NCBI RefSeq assembly: GCF_022829685.1
Contig: NZ_JAKSYE010000071.1
Span: 1 to 45,364 of the forward strand
DNA: 45,364 nucleotides
Direction: 5' to 3'
Origin: Methylobacterium sp. E-045
Lineage (GTDB): Bacteria > Pseudomonadota > Alphaproteobacteria > Rhizobiales > Beijerinckiaceae
Part shown: piece after piece, positions 31,497-40,062 of the stretch
Layout of the letters: each line of letters starts with the position of its first letter
Position numbering within the stretch: the stretch's first letter is position 1
Made by a program: the position numbers and the translations under genes
Notes under the pieces: model-generated
Databases searched by the model: none
Seen by the model: the letters and a program-made list of their open reading frames with translations, nothing else
What the model was told of the DNA's origin: nothing

Positions 31497-32231
31497 TCAT
31501 GCATCGGTAAGAGCCACATCACTCCACAAGCGCGCGTGAAGTATCGCCTCTAATTCGTCCATCTTCTCTCGGCCCTCGCTCCGAAATTTTGCGATCGCCT
31601 CCCACTGTCGGTCCCTCCTATCCGTGTGGATATTATGCAAAGCGTCGTGCATCGCATTTTCGATAAGTTCCGATATAACGTGAAATTGAGACTTAAGTTC
31701 TGGCGATATAAATATGCCGTTCTGACGTATATAACGCGAGTATTGCACGCGCGGCTCTACAGAAACATTGTAGTCCTTGATAGATACGTATTTTCTGTAG
31801 GTTGCATCCATATCCTCAGAGCGCTTAATGTCATCCAGTTCATCGCTCGTAAAACCGTCTGCCAAAAGCGCCTTCTCTGACTGTGCCCAGGTTAAGTGGT
31901 TGAGCATGAATATTGAAGTTGAACCGAGTATTGTGCGCACGCTGCCTGAATACGCCTGACTTAGAAGGCGCCATGCCTCCGGCAGAACTTCATATTCGAT
32001 CTGATTTATTTTCATTCTGCGGTCCATAGATTTAGTAAAGTTGTGCTTTATTAATTCCATCTCTTGCAGCTGCTGAAATTTAAATTGCTCAAGCTTTTTG
32101 TCAAATACGTTCGATACAAATCGCCATCCAATACTTTTTATTGCATAAGTTATAAGAGCAATTGCAATAAAAGCTAAGACGCCGGCCCCCCCATATACGA
32201 CCCATACCGAGTTCATTGCTCGCTCAAACAT
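31497..32231 (-). CDS. Membrane-anchored accessory protein (244 aa)
   Basis: An AT-rich gene (cargo-like composition). One N-terminal membrane helix (residues ~8-32, VVYGGAGVLAFIAIALITYA) is followed by a large cytoplasmic helical part with FDKKLEQFKFQQLQEMELIK coiled-coil character and a charged C-terminus. Start taken at ATG 32231; an in-frame TTG at 32258 is possible, and ribosome sites are weak for both. Membrane-anchored helical proteins of this shape occur among phage exclusion and defence factors, which is only a hint. No family recognised. Confidence 0.6.
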   Translation of the reverse strand: MFERAMNSVWVVYGGAGVLAFIAIALITYAIKSIGWRFVSNVFDKKLEQFKFQQLQEMELIKHNFTKSMDRRMKINQIEYEVLPEAWRLLSQAYSGSVRTILGSTSIFMLNHLTWAQSEKALLADGFTSDELDDIKRSEDMDATYRKYVSIKDYNVSVEPRVQYSRYIRQNGIFISPELKSQFHVISELIENAMHDALHNIHTDRRDRQWEAIAKFRSEGREKMDELEAILHARLWSDVALTDA

Positions 32232-32279
32232 GTCACTCACTGCCGCTATCCCCTTCAAAGTGCCTGCAACCTGACCGGC

Positions 32280-32531
32280 TTAGTGAGCTGCTGATAGCGC
32301 CTTCATCACTTCGTCCGGGCTGATCTTCGCCGCCATCAGGAACCGAAGGAATCGCGCGGCCGTAGGCGGCACCTCGCGATCGCCGGCCGCCCACTTCCTG
32401 GAGGTCCTGCCATCGACGCCAAGCAGCCGCGCCGCACCAGCCTGCGTCAGGGCGAGTGCCTCGAGGGTGGTTCGATACTCGTCCGGCGACATGGCGTCGG
32501 CGGTGCTGCGGTCGGTCGGTTCGTCGGTCAT
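32280..32531 (-). CDS. Helix-turn-helix DNA-binding protein (83 aa)
   Basis: A Cro/C1-type helix-turn-helix is visible: TQAGAARLLGVDGRTSRKWA at residues ~29-48, then PPTAARFLRFLMA. The protein is short enough to be only the DNA-binding unit with an acidic N-terminal arm. GAGGAG lies 5 bases before the ATG. It follows the LPD29 gene by 44 bases, separated by a hairpin. It is a candidate binder of the TAGGCCCA palindromes of the promoter at 33174-33226 (inference). Confidence 0.75.
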   Translation of the reverse strand: MTDEPTDRSTADAMSPDEYRTTLEALALTQAGAARLLGVDGRTSRKWAAGDREVPPTAARFLRFLMAAKISPDEVMKALSAAH

Positions 32532-32553
32532 GTCGTCTCCTCGGAAATGGAGA

Positions 32554-32571
32554 GAGGGGCCGAAGCCCCTC
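32554..32571 (-). terminator. UUCG-tetraloop hairpin between LPD29 and HTH genes
   Basis: On the minus strand GAGGGGC and GCCCCTC close a TTCG loop (very stable in RNA). Only a weak T-rich tail (TCTCCATTT) follows. It is probably a partial terminator or mRNA-stabilising end. Confidence 0.5.
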
Positions 32572-32575
32572 CCGT

Positions 32576-33130
32576 TCAGTCGGCGGTGATGTTGTTGATG
32601 CTGTCGACCAGCGCCGAGCGGCGCCCATCGAACTCGGGCCGGGGCAGAGCGTGAAAGATGGACCGGGCCAGCGAGCGCACATCGTCCGAGCCGCGATCGT
32701 AGACTTGGAGGCGGAGCGAGCAGACCAGGCTATCGCGCTCGTCGACGGTGAGCTTCTCCAGGACCTGGATCAGGTTTGCGCGGGCGGCGTCGCTGCATTC
32801 GCGGTTGCAGAAGACATAATCGGAGCCGAAGCGGACGGGCTGGCCGTCGACGGTGTGGGTGTTCGAGGACTTGAGGTCCTGCATCCCGTCGAAGGAGGCT
32901 CCGGAGAACGTCTTAGCGATCGCCTCGACCTGCGCGGTGCGGGGGCCGTCGACCCAGCCGACGCGGATGGAGGCGCCGCCGGCATAGTTGGAGCTGCGGA
33001 CGGAGAACTTGATTTCCGGGAAGGCCTGCTTGAGGGCCGTGCGGATCATCTTCGCCGTTTCGGCGCAGGAGAGGTAGCGGCGGGTCTGGGTGAGGTTGGC
33101 GATCGAAGCGGGAAGGGCTGTGGCGGTCAT
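32576..33130 (-). CDS. LPD29-domain protein (184 aa)
   Basis: The central region (RYLSCAETAKMIRTALKQAF, then FSVRSSNYAGGASIRVGWVD and AKTFSGASFDGMQDL) matches the LPD29 large-polyvalent-protein-associated domain known from phage and plasmid proteins that enter or act early in host cells. Here the domain is a stand-alone early protein with a C-terminal helical part (~125-184). GGAGAGAC lies before ATG 33130, which is preferred to ATG 33142. Its own strong promoter carries two operators, so it is tightly regulated. Biochemical activity of LPD29 is not known to me. Confidence 0.7.
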   Translation of the reverse strand: MTATALPASIANLTQTRRYLSCAETAKMIRTALKQAFPEIKFSVRSSNYAGGASIRVGWVDGPRTAQVEAIAKTFSGASFDGMQDLKSSNTHTVDGQPVRFGSDYVFCNRECSDAARANLIQVLEKLTVDERDSLVCSLRLQVYDRGSDDVRSLARSIFHALPRPEFDGRRSALVDSINNITAD

Positions 33131-33173
33131 CTGTCTCTCCATCACCGGCCGACATCGGCCTTGCGATGGGTCT

Positions 33174-33226
33174 GTTATAGGCCCATTGGGCCTACACGTC
33201 AACAGATAATAGGCCCATTGGGCCTA
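33174..33226 (-). promoter_or_regulatory. Sigma-70 promoter with two palindromic operators
   Basis: On the minus strand TTGACG (33202-33197), a 17-base spacer and TATAAC (33179-33174) form a near-consensus promoter for the LPD29 gene. The 17-bp sequence TAGGCCCATTGGGCCTA, palindromic around its centre, occurs twice: at 33178-33194 over the spacer and -10, and at 33210-33226 just upstream of the -35, 32 bases apart (three helical turns). Confidence 0.85.
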
Positions 33227-33228
33227 CA

Positions 33229-33960
33229 TTATTCGGATTGTGCGGGCTGGCTTCGCTGTGGGGGCAGTGTCTTGAGACGCTCCGGCATCCCGTCTGCCAT
33301 GTCCGCGAACTCATCGACCCGTACTGCTGCTGCCGGCGCCCGAGCGGTGTGCTGCGCCTCGGTGAGCTCGTCGAGGAGCCACCGGAACCGCTTGGCGATG
33401 TCTGAGGAGGCCCGCTCGCTGGCACCGCGCCCGCGGGCCTCGGCGTAGCTGGAGAAGCTGAAACCCTCGGCGAGGATGGAGCGGAGGAATCGGACGCCGC
33501 TGTCACCGATTACGCGGGCAGCGCGCTCGTTCATGACCTTGACCGCCTTCGCGGTCTCAATGCGGCCGAGCATCCGGATGTCTTCGATGGTCAGGCCGTT
33601 GGCAGTGTTCAGCGAAGCATAGCCGGGGCTTAGGATCGTACTGTCCCAGCTGCTGCCGTGCCGAACGCCGAGCTGCTTCTCCCACATGGCTTGCAGTGAG
33701 CGGCCGACCAGGAGCTGCGCTTCCGTGATGCGGCCGGCGGAACGCTCGGCGGCGAGGACGTCGACGCGGCGATTGACGGTGGTCGTGACGAAGGTGCTGG
33801 CGTCGTAGGGATCGCGGAAGGTGCCCGTGCCCTCGACGACCTCAAGGCCCCGCGCCGTGATGGGAGCGAGGCGGATGTTCTTGTTACGCCGCGTCGACGG
33901 CGCCACACGGGTCGCGGTCTTACGGGTGGTGCTGGACGACTTCTTGGCCGACGCGGTCAC
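33229..33960 (-). CDS. Hypothetical early protein, possible regulator (243 aa)
   Basis: A basic Lys/Arg/Ser-rich N-terminal tail (~1-30) is followed by a globular region with DPYDASTFVTTTVNRRVDVL and ERSAGRITEAQLLVGRSLQA, which faintly resembles the DUF6456-type proteins of Rhizobiales, and a helical C-terminal half. No catalytic motif. Its stop lies 3 bases before the right-hand operator of the next promoter. A weak promoter-like TTGACA is at 34038-34033. The assignment as a regulator is speculative. Confidence 0.55.
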   Translation of the reverse strand: MTASAKKSSSTTRKTATRVAPSTRRNKNIRLAPITARGLEVVEGTGTFRDPYDASTFVTTTVNRRVDVLAAERSAGRITEAQLLVGRSLQAMWEKQLGVRHGSSWDSTILSPGYASLNTANGLTIEDIRMLGRIETAKAVKVMNERAARVIGDSGVRFLRSILAEGFSFSSYAEARGRGASERASSDIAKRFRWLLDELTEAQHTARAPAAAVRVDEFADMADGMPERLKTLPPQRSQPAQSE

Positions 33961-34129
33961 GGTGGTGCCCCTGTGCAGGTCCGATCCGTATCGCCGGGCC
34001 TAATGCCGGGGATCAAGTCTCGCTGGTATGATTGTCAATCTAAAAAATATCTCCTGATCGGCGCAGGCGTGTAATGTCGGCCCATGCCATATGTATTTAG
34101 AATCAGGTTTAGATAGCCCCGCCAGCGGC

Positions 34130-36130
34130 TCACGCGGTCCGCTGAAAGTACAATATTTTGCCTTTCGTCTGAATTCTTAAAAGGAGTTCTTGCATTGGAA
34201 CAGGCTTTCCAATCAGATATCCCTGCACATAATGACAACCAAGGAGCTGCAGCTTGTTGACCTGGCTATCAGTTTCTACGCCTTCAGCAACACATTCTAG
34301 GTTTAAGTTTTCGCATAGATTAAGAACGGTAGTCACGATATCGGAACCAAGCTTAGAGTCTATGTTTAATATAAAGCTTCTATCAATCTTAATTATATCC
34401 AAGGGAAGACGGTGGACATAACTCAAGCTTGAGTATCCTGTACCAAAATCATCTAAGGCGACTTTAATGCCCAACTCGCGCAAGGTCGAAATCGCCGCGT
34501 GAGCTGCTTCAAAATCACGCATTAGAGCGGTTTCAGTGAGTTCGAGTGTTAACCGGTTCGGAGCAAACTTACTTGCGCGTACGGCCGAGACTATAGAAAT
34601 TACGGTCGCCGATGATATGAGGTCGTGAGCGGAGAGATTGAACGACAGGCCGATTTCTTCAGGAAGAGACCGTGCTTCGTCAAGCGCTTTTCGTAGGAGT
34701 CCGATGGTAAGGGTGTGAATCCTTCCGCAGCGCTCCGCCGCTGCAATAAAGCGATCGGGACCTATGCTTCCGAGCGAAGGGCTGTTCCAACGCGCTAGCC
34801 CCTCCACTGAACTTATTGAGCGTAACCTTGTATTGAAAATTGGCTGATAATGGATTTCCATTTCGTTGAGTATATCGTTGTCGTGCAAGGCAGCCTCTAT
34901 GGCGCGCTCGCCACGAATATTATTCTCATGCTCATCCGAGAAAGTTGTGATAGCTCCCCGACTATTCTCCTTCGAGTAGTAAAGAGCATAGTCCGCTCTA
35001 TCAAATAATTCATGGGCACTGCACCCACCTTCCGGAAAATATGCAAGCCCACCTGAGCATCCAGTCACAAGCTGAACTCGTTCCAATATGACGGGCTTGT
35101 TCAGCTCATGGCTAATTTTGTCGCATAGAAAGCGAGCATCGGAGACATTTTTTAGTTGTCTTACTACTACGCCAAATTCGTCGCCTCCCAATCGTGCAAA
35201 CACGGTGTTTGCATCTGAAAGCTCCGCGAGTCGACGTCCGATTTCTATCAGCACCTGATCGCCAATCAAGTGGCCGTAGGTGTCATTAATTGGCTTGAAA
35301 TGATCAAGATCGAAAATTGCCAGGGCGATTTCGTTGCCATTGGTACGCTGGTCAGCAACCCAACTATCCAACCTCTTCAAAAATAATCTTCGATTGGGCA
35401 ATCCTGTAAGACTGTCAGTAGAAGCTAATGCAGCATTTTCTTCAATAAGTCTTTGCGTTTCAGTTTGGAATTTCACCAGCCTGACGAAGTCCGCATAGTT
35501 TCTTAAAAGGATTCTTACCATTACAATAGTAACAAATAAAACGTTAAATGCTATTGCAATGAATACGTCGTTGCCGCTAATGAGATAGTAGGGTATTAAC
35601 GATCCCATCACTATAATTGTGACAATAAGGGCGGCCGCTGGCAGATGCGTGAGGCAAAATATACATGCAATGACGGTAATTGCCACGAATACTGCAACAT
35701 GCCCCCGCTCATAAGGGCCTCCGTATGTATCAAGCGCGAGCCCCCAACTAACGAAACCGATTGAGAGCAAAGCGGTGACGAGGCTTGTACGTCGGAGGTA
35801 GCTTACAGCTTCAGCATCGGAAGCTTCATGCGGCCTTAGACTCCACCAATGTATCCCGCGGATCAAGCAAATAGGTAAAAGTGCTCCGGGCACTGCAATT
35901 GTCAACCAAACTGGAGCAATGCTGTAATGCGTAAAAGCAAGAGCACAGGCATTCACAGATATTAGTGCATATAGCCATATCACTTGAGGTTGAAGTTCAA
36001 TGAGCTGTCGCGTTGCAATCTGCCCGTAAAATCGCCTATCGCCTAGCTCCTTGAGAAATTTTATTTCATTTCTGAGAAGCTTCATATGCCAGACGCCATT
36101 CCGGATATCCCGATTCAGAGAATGGAACAT
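34130..36130 (-). CDS. Membrane GGDEF-EAL c-di-GMP protein (about 666 aa)
   Basis: Six predicted membrane helices (~50-215) precede a GGDEF domain (~240-400; LARLGGDEF-type motif ARLGGDEF intact) and an EAL domain (~415-650; EGL in place of EAL, with NLSAHDL, DDFGTGYSSL and EGVET present). Both catalytic sites look intact; an RxxD inhibitory site before GGDEF is not visible. It would make and/or break cyclic di-GMP at the inner membrane, controlling motility and biofilm in the lysogen. Base composition is clearly lower in GC than flanking phage genes, so it is acquired. Start uncertain: ATG 36130, GTG 36139 or ATG 36085, all with weak ribosome sites. Confidence 0.88.
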   Translation of the reverse strand: MFHSLNRDIRNGVWHMKLLRNEIKFLKELGDRRFYGQIATRQLIELQPQVIWLYALISVNACALAFTHYSIAPVWLTIAVPGALLPICLIRGIHWWSLRPHEASDAEAVSYLRRTSLVTALLSIGFVSWGLALDTYGGPYERGHVAVFVAITVIACIFCLTHLPAAALIVTIIVMGSLIPYYLISGNDVFIAIAFNVLFVTIVMVRILLRNYADFVRLVKFQTETQRLIEENAALASTDSLTGLPNRRLFLKRLDSWVADQRTNGNEIALAIFDLDHFKPINDTYGHLIGDQVLIEIGRRLAELSDANTVFARLGGDEFGVVVRQLKNVSDARFLCDKISHELNKPVILERVQLVTGCSGGLAYFPEGGCSAHELFDRADYALYYSKENSRGAITTFSDEHENNIRGERAIEAALHDNDILNEMEIHYQPIFNTRLRSISSVEGLARWNSPSLGSIGPDRFIAAAERCGRIHTLTIGLLRKALDEARSLPEEIGLSFNLSAHDLISSATVISIVSAVRASKFAPNRLTLELTETALMRDFEAAHAAISTLRELGIKVALDDFGTGYSSLSYVHRLPLDIIKIDRSFILNIDSKLGSDIVTTVLNLCENLNLECVAEGVETDSQVNKLQLLGCHYVQGYLIGKPVPMQELLLRIQTKGKILYFQRTA

Positions 36131-36240
36131 TAGGGACACCGTGCCAAACGATCCGACATTTCTCAGTGCACGAGGTTAAGAAAGTATTTCGACTTGAAAT
36201 TCTACCCGATTGTACGAATTCAGACGTATTGACTATTAAA

Positions 36241-36567
36241 TCAAGAACCTAATCCGATAGAGATCAGCTTGATGGACATTTCAACGCCTCGCATGGCACT
36301 GTCACGGTTCCAGCCGTTGATTCGACAGGCCTCGCGGAAGCTGGGCTCGCGTCCGACCTGCGCATTGAGCCAAGCTTTCAGCTGCGCCTTCATGCGCCAG
36401 TCGGCGACGTGGACCTCTGGCCACCGCTGGACCCGGATGTCGCCGGGCTTGGGACCAGCCTGCGCGTCCGCCTCGCTGTGCCCGGCCCAGGCTGCGATAA
36501 GCCAGAGGCGGACGAGGGTCGTGGGGTACTGCCGGGGCGGATCGGGACCTTCGGGACGGCTGAGCAT
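36241..36567 (-). CDS. Hypothetical early protein (108 aa)
   Basis: A small protein with Pro-rich start and a helical C-terminus (FREACRINGWNRDSAMRGVE, then MSIKLISIGL). AGGAGATCC immediately precedes the ATG at 36567. It is the last gene of the replication cluster (7 bases after the stop of the DUF1376 gene). A helix pair like this could bind DNA, but no established family is seen. Confidence 0.6.
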   Translation of the reverse strand: MLSRPEGPDPPRQYPTTLVRLWLIAAWAGHSEADAQAGPKPGDIRVQRWPEVHVADWRMKAQLKAWLNAQVGREPSFREACRINGWNRDSAMRGVEMSIKLISIGLGS

Positions 36568-36574
36568 GGATCTC

Positions 36575-37699
36575 CTACTGGAACCGGGAAAACCGGTCCG
36601 GGGCAAAGCCCATTTCGCGGGCGATGTTAGGGTTGGGGAGTGATTCCATCTGGACGGCGATCCGGGCGTCCTCGATGACCTCCTCGGGCGTCGTGCAGTC
36701 GGGATGGCCCGGCCGGCAGTGGTTCGGCCAGGCGTCTGACCAGTGGCCGCGGAAGTGCTCCGAGGCGAGGTGGACCTGCTGGAGCCGGATCATCTCCGGG
36801 GTGATGGCCTTGCGAGGCGCTTCCGGACGGACCCCGGCGGGCTCACCGGCAATCCGATCCTTGGCAGCGGTGCGGATCCACTTATCGAAGCTTTCCCAGC
36901 AGGTTGCGCGCTTCCGGCTCTTCGCCATGAACGCCGCGATCCCGGCCTCGACGTCGGCCCGGGTGATGCCCGGTTCCCGCAGCAAGGCTCGGATCGGCGT
37001 GACGTCGGGCTCGACCGTGACGGGGTGCGTGCCGTCCACCAGGGACCGGACCCAGATTTCGACCTCGTCTGGTTTTCGGGTTTCCGGCTCGTGCGCGGCG
37101 CGAAGCGCTCTATGGTCCCTTACCTGTCCCTTACCTTCCCTTTCAGCATTGCTCCCGGCATGCGGGCGCATCTGCGTTGGCAATGCATCAGCATTTACGG
37201 GTGCATCACCACCAGCATCACTGCCGTTTCCCCCGGTCTCGCTGGTCCCGCCGCCGTTGGAGGCAGGACCATCCTTCTTGCCCCAACGGGCTCCGGCTGC
37301 AGCCTTAGCCTGCTCGGCGCGGGCCGTGGTGCGCTGGGTGTACTCTTCCTTCTTCTCCCAGGCCTCGATAGCCTTCTCGGCGATCACCGGATGGTACAGC
37401 CGCCCGTCTGAGCACTCGACCCAGCCATAGAGTGCACCCTCGGCGACGCGCTCCCATTCGGCGACCACCCGGCCGTAACCGGCGAACTTCGAGAGCTGCT
37501 TCGGATCCTTGGGCAACGACCCGGCCGGAGCCTGGTGCCATGAGGCGCACCACAGCAGGATCGCCGCCCGGAACTCGTCGCCCGTGATCTCATCCACGAT
37601 TGAGGAGTCGCGCAGGCGCCCGACCTCGAGCGGCATGAAAGCGAAGTCGCGCAGGTCGATATGCGCAGGCACGAGGGGGTCAGGAAGCGGATTGGACAT
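36575..37699 (-). CDS. DUF1376 (YdaU-type) replication protein (374 aa)
   Basis: The N-terminal ~95 residues (HIDLRDFAFMPLEVGRLRDS, ILLWCASWHQAPAGSLP) match DUF1376, found in phage replication-region proteins that probably act like lambda O or as helicase-loader partners. A Gly/Ser/Asp-rich linker (~145-190) joins it to a C-terminal helical domain. It lies 4 bases after the stop of the DnaB helicase gene, consistent with a replication-initiation pair. Confidence 0.78.
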   Translation of the reverse strand: MSNPLPDPLVPAHIDLRDFAFMPLEVGRLRDSSIVDEITGDEFRAAILLWCASWHQAPAGSLPKDPKQLSKFAGYGRVVAEWERVAEGALYGWVECSDGRLYHPVIAEKAIEAWEKKEEYTQRTTARAEQAKAAAGARWGKKDGPASNGGGTSETGGNGSDAGGDAPVNADALPTQMRPHAGSNAEREGKGQVRDHRALRAAHEPETRKPDEVEIWVRSLVDGTHPVTVEPDVTPIRALLREPGITRADVEAGIAAFMAKSRKRATCWESFDKWIRTAAKDRIAGEPAGVRPEAPRKAITPEMIRLQQVHLASEHFRGHWSDAWPNHCRPGHPDCTTPEEVIEDARIAVQMESLPNPNIAREMGFAPDRFSRFQ

Positions 37700-37703
37700 A
37701 GGT

Positions 37704-39209
37704 TCAGACCCCAGGCTGAAGGTTGCGGATTGCGTTCAGAGCCGGGTCGATCCAGGCGCGCACGATGTGGTTCGCGCGGCCGATCCGGTTCTTATCGATG
37801 ATGATTTCAAGGAGGTGCCGGCAGCCCGCGTGCTCGGCGAGCGCTTCGGGGTTCTGCTCCCGGTATTTGCCTGACCGCTCGATGTAGTAGGCAGGGCGGT
37901 AGAGGAACGCGACGGCGTCCGAGTTCTCCTCGAACGCGCCAGCGCCGCGGATGTCCGCGAGGCTGGGCCGGCGGTCCTCGACGGACTTCCCCTCGGTGTT
38001 CCGGTTGCACTGCGCGAGCAGCAGGACCGGCACGTCGAGGTGCTTGGCCAAGGAGAGAGCGCCGTCGGCGACCTCCTTCAGGCCCTCGTCCTCGCGATTG
38101 TAGGCGCGAGACGGGCGGACGATGTGCGCGTGGTCGATCACCACCATGCCGAGCGGCACACCCTTACGGGCATACGAGTTCGCCAGTCGGTCGGAGGCGG
38201 CAGCGATGTCACCGATGGTGCGCCCGCCACCGTCCTCGATGTGGAAGTGCTCGCCGCGCATCTCGTAGACGGCATCAGCCACATGATCGGCCTCACTCGG
38301 AGACAGACCGCGCCGGCGCATGATCTGCTCATAGGCGAGCTTCGTTCCGCGATCGAAGAGCCAGCTCGACGTGCGGCGGGCCTGGATCTGCTTCCGGGTC
38401 ATCTCGAGCGAGTGATAGATCGCGAGGTGCCCCTGTCGGCCGATCGCGCTGGCCTGCTCCACCCCGAAGATGGATTTCCCCATGGCGGTGCGGGCCGCGA
38501 CCGTGATTAGCGTCGAGGGCTGGGGGCCCCCGCCGATTTCTTTGTCGAAGGCCTCGACGCGGGTGTGAGGCACGACCCGGCCATGGCCCTGAAGGTCGGC
38601 CGTGATGTCCGCGATCAGCTCGTCGCCGGCCTCGTCCGCCGTGACCGACATCACCTTGCGATCGACGAAGGACGCGCGGATCTGGTCGACACGGGCATAG
38701 ACCCGTTCGAGGTGCGGGCCCGGCACGAAGCCGGAGCCGTCGGCCGCCTTGTTCGTGACGGCCGCCAGCTCGCGCAGCTGCCAGTATTGCTGGATCGTCC
38801 GGGCGTATTCCGGCGCCGAGATCGGCGTGCACGCCATGACCACGAGCCGGCCGAGGTAGGACAGCACGTTCTGGCCGCCGAGATCGAAGGCGAGGTTGGT
38901 CGCACCGAGCGCAGCCTTCACCTTGATGCCGTTCGGCGTATCGCCGGCGGCCACCAAGTCGCCCATTACCTGCCAGATGGCCCGGTGCGCCTCCTCGAAG
39001 AAGTGCTCGGCCGCGACCAGGTGCTGAACCAGCGGGAAGACGTGCGGGGCCTGCATGATGCAGCCGATGAGTCCGGCCTCGGACTCGACACTGGCGATCG
39101 GCGCGACGGTGGCGGTCGGGGCCGCAGGCGTCCGGCCGTGATCGCCGCGGTACTCTTCGATCGGGACGACGTTCTGGCCGAACCCTGGACGGTCGAGGGG
39201 CTCGTTCAT
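37704..39209 (-). CDS. Replicative DNA helicase, DnaB-like (501 aa)
   Basis: N-terminal helical DnaB domain (~42-145: EAGLIGCIMQAPHVFPLVQH) and C-terminal RecA-like ATPase with Walker A ARTAMGKS (residues 239-246), SLEMTRKQIQARR, a Walker B-like MVVIDHAHIV and the arginine-finger region near FLYRPAYY. It unwinds phage DNA at replication forks. The start overlaps the preceding gene stop (4 bases), and the DUF1376 gene follows. Confidence 0.88.
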   Translation of the reverse strand: MNEPLDRPGFGQNVVPIEEYRGDHGRTPAAPTATVAPIASVESEAGLIGCIMQAPHVFPLVQHLVAAEHFFEEAHRAIWQVMGDLVAAGDTPNGIKVKAALGATNLAFDLGGQNVLSYLGRLVVMACTPISAPEYARTIQQYWQLRELAAVTNKAADGSGFVPGPHLERVYARVDQIRASFVDRKVMSVTADEAGDELIADITADLQGHGRVVPHTRVEAFDKEIGGGPQPSTLITVAARTAMGKSIFGVEQASAIGRQGHLAIYHSLEMTRKQIQARRTSSWLFDRGTKLAYEQIMRRRGLSPSEADHVADAVYEMRGEHFHIEDGGGRTIGDIAAASDRLANSYARKGVPLGMVVIDHAHIVRPSRAYNREDEGLKEVADGALSLAKHLDVPVLLLAQCNRNTEGKSVEDRRPSLADIRGAGAFEENSDAVAFLYRPAYYIERSGKYREQNPEALAEHAGCRHLLEIIIDKNRIGRANHIVRAWIDPALNAIRNLQPGV

Positions 39210-39478
39210 GCCGAGGCCCTTTGCTCTACGGTCGCGAGCTCGCGACGGAGCATCTCCTTCACGTAGCCTTCGCCCTTCAGCTTCTCGATCTCAGCCAAAT
39301 CGACGAGCAGGAGCCCGGCCTCAGCGAGCGCGAGGTCACAGTCGAACCACTTGTACTGATCGTCGCCGCGGGCGCGGGTGTAGAGGTCCCACCAGCGTTT
39401 GGCGGCCTCACCAACCACGGCAGCCAGTCGCGAGACGGGCACGGGCGAGGTCGGCTGCAGGATGTTGTACCGGGCCAT
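39206..39478 (-). CDS. Hypothetical early protein (90 aa)
   Basis: A helical, Trp/Tyr-rich first half (KRWWDLYTRARGDDQYKWFD) and Leu/Glu-rich second half (LLLVDLAEIEKLKGEGY). It lies 5 bases after the MT-A70 gene and overlaps the DnaB start by 4 bases. Probable replication-region accessory protein; no family recognised. Confidence 0.6.
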   Translation of the reverse strand: MARYNILQPTSPVPVSRLAAVVGEAAKRWWDLYTRARGDDQYKWFDCDLALAEAGLLLVDLAEIEKLKGEGYVKEMLRRELATVEQRASA

Positions 39479-39483
39479 CGCGC

Positions 39484-40062
39484 CTACTCTGCAGCCATGA
39501 GGGCGGGCGCATCGAAATGCCCGACTTCGTTCCCCCAGGCCGTCCAGCCGGGGCGGGACTCGCGCGAGAACAGATCGGCGCGGCGTAGGGCGGCTGGCAT
39601 CAGCGCCTCGGCGGCGGCGTAAGCCTCGTCAGGCTTGCGGCTGTGCTCGCGGATCGGGGCCATGATCACGCTGCGCACGGACCGGCCGGCGCGCGGATGA
39701 CCGAACTTCCCGATCAGGAAGGGCTCGGAGGCGCAGCGCAGCACGTAGCCGGTACCGAAGGCGATCTTGCCGCCGCTTGTCGTCTTCACCCACGTCCCGG
39801 ACGTGGTGAAGGTGAAGCCCCAGGCGGCCATGACGGCGAGCGCCTGCGGGAGCATCGGGTTCGTAGCCCACAGCCAGACAAAGGCGTCACCGCGGGCGAG
39901 CTGCGCCACGGGGAGCGCCTTGATCTCGTCGAGCGTCATGCAGGCGTACTGAGCCTGCGCGCTCTTCGCCTCGCCCTTGTCGGAGCGGTGCGCGAACGAC
40001 CACGGCGGATCTACCATGAGCATGTCGAAGCCGAACGGGGGTAGGGCGCCGAACGGCCACAT
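39484..40062 (-). CDS. MT-A70-type adenine methyltransferase (192 aa)
   Basis: The catalytic motif DPPW is present (MLMVDPPWSFAHRSDKGEAK) with a C-terminal region VMAAWGFTFTTSGTWVKTTSG and VLRCASEPFLIGK, typical of MT-A70 family N6-adenine methyltransferases. It probably methylates adenine in phage DNA, which could protect it from restriction or mark replicated DNA. ATG 40062 overlaps the RusA stop (TGATG); the upstream ORF extension is out of register with RusA coding and is rejected. Confidence 0.82.
   Translation of the reverse strand: MWPFGALPPFGFDMLMVDPPWSFAHRSDKGEAKSAQAQYACMTLDEIKALPVAQLARGDAFVWLWATNPMLPQALAVMAAWGFTFTTSGTWVKTTSGGKIAFGTGYVLRCASEPFLIGKFGHPRAGRSVRSVIMAPIREHSRKPDEAYAAAEALMPAALRRADLFSRESRPGWTAWGNEVGHFDAPALMAAE

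Noticed and set aside
31626..31880. AT-rich plus-strand ORF of 84 codons
   Set aside because: Antisense to the membrane-anchored accessory gene, without a ribosome site.
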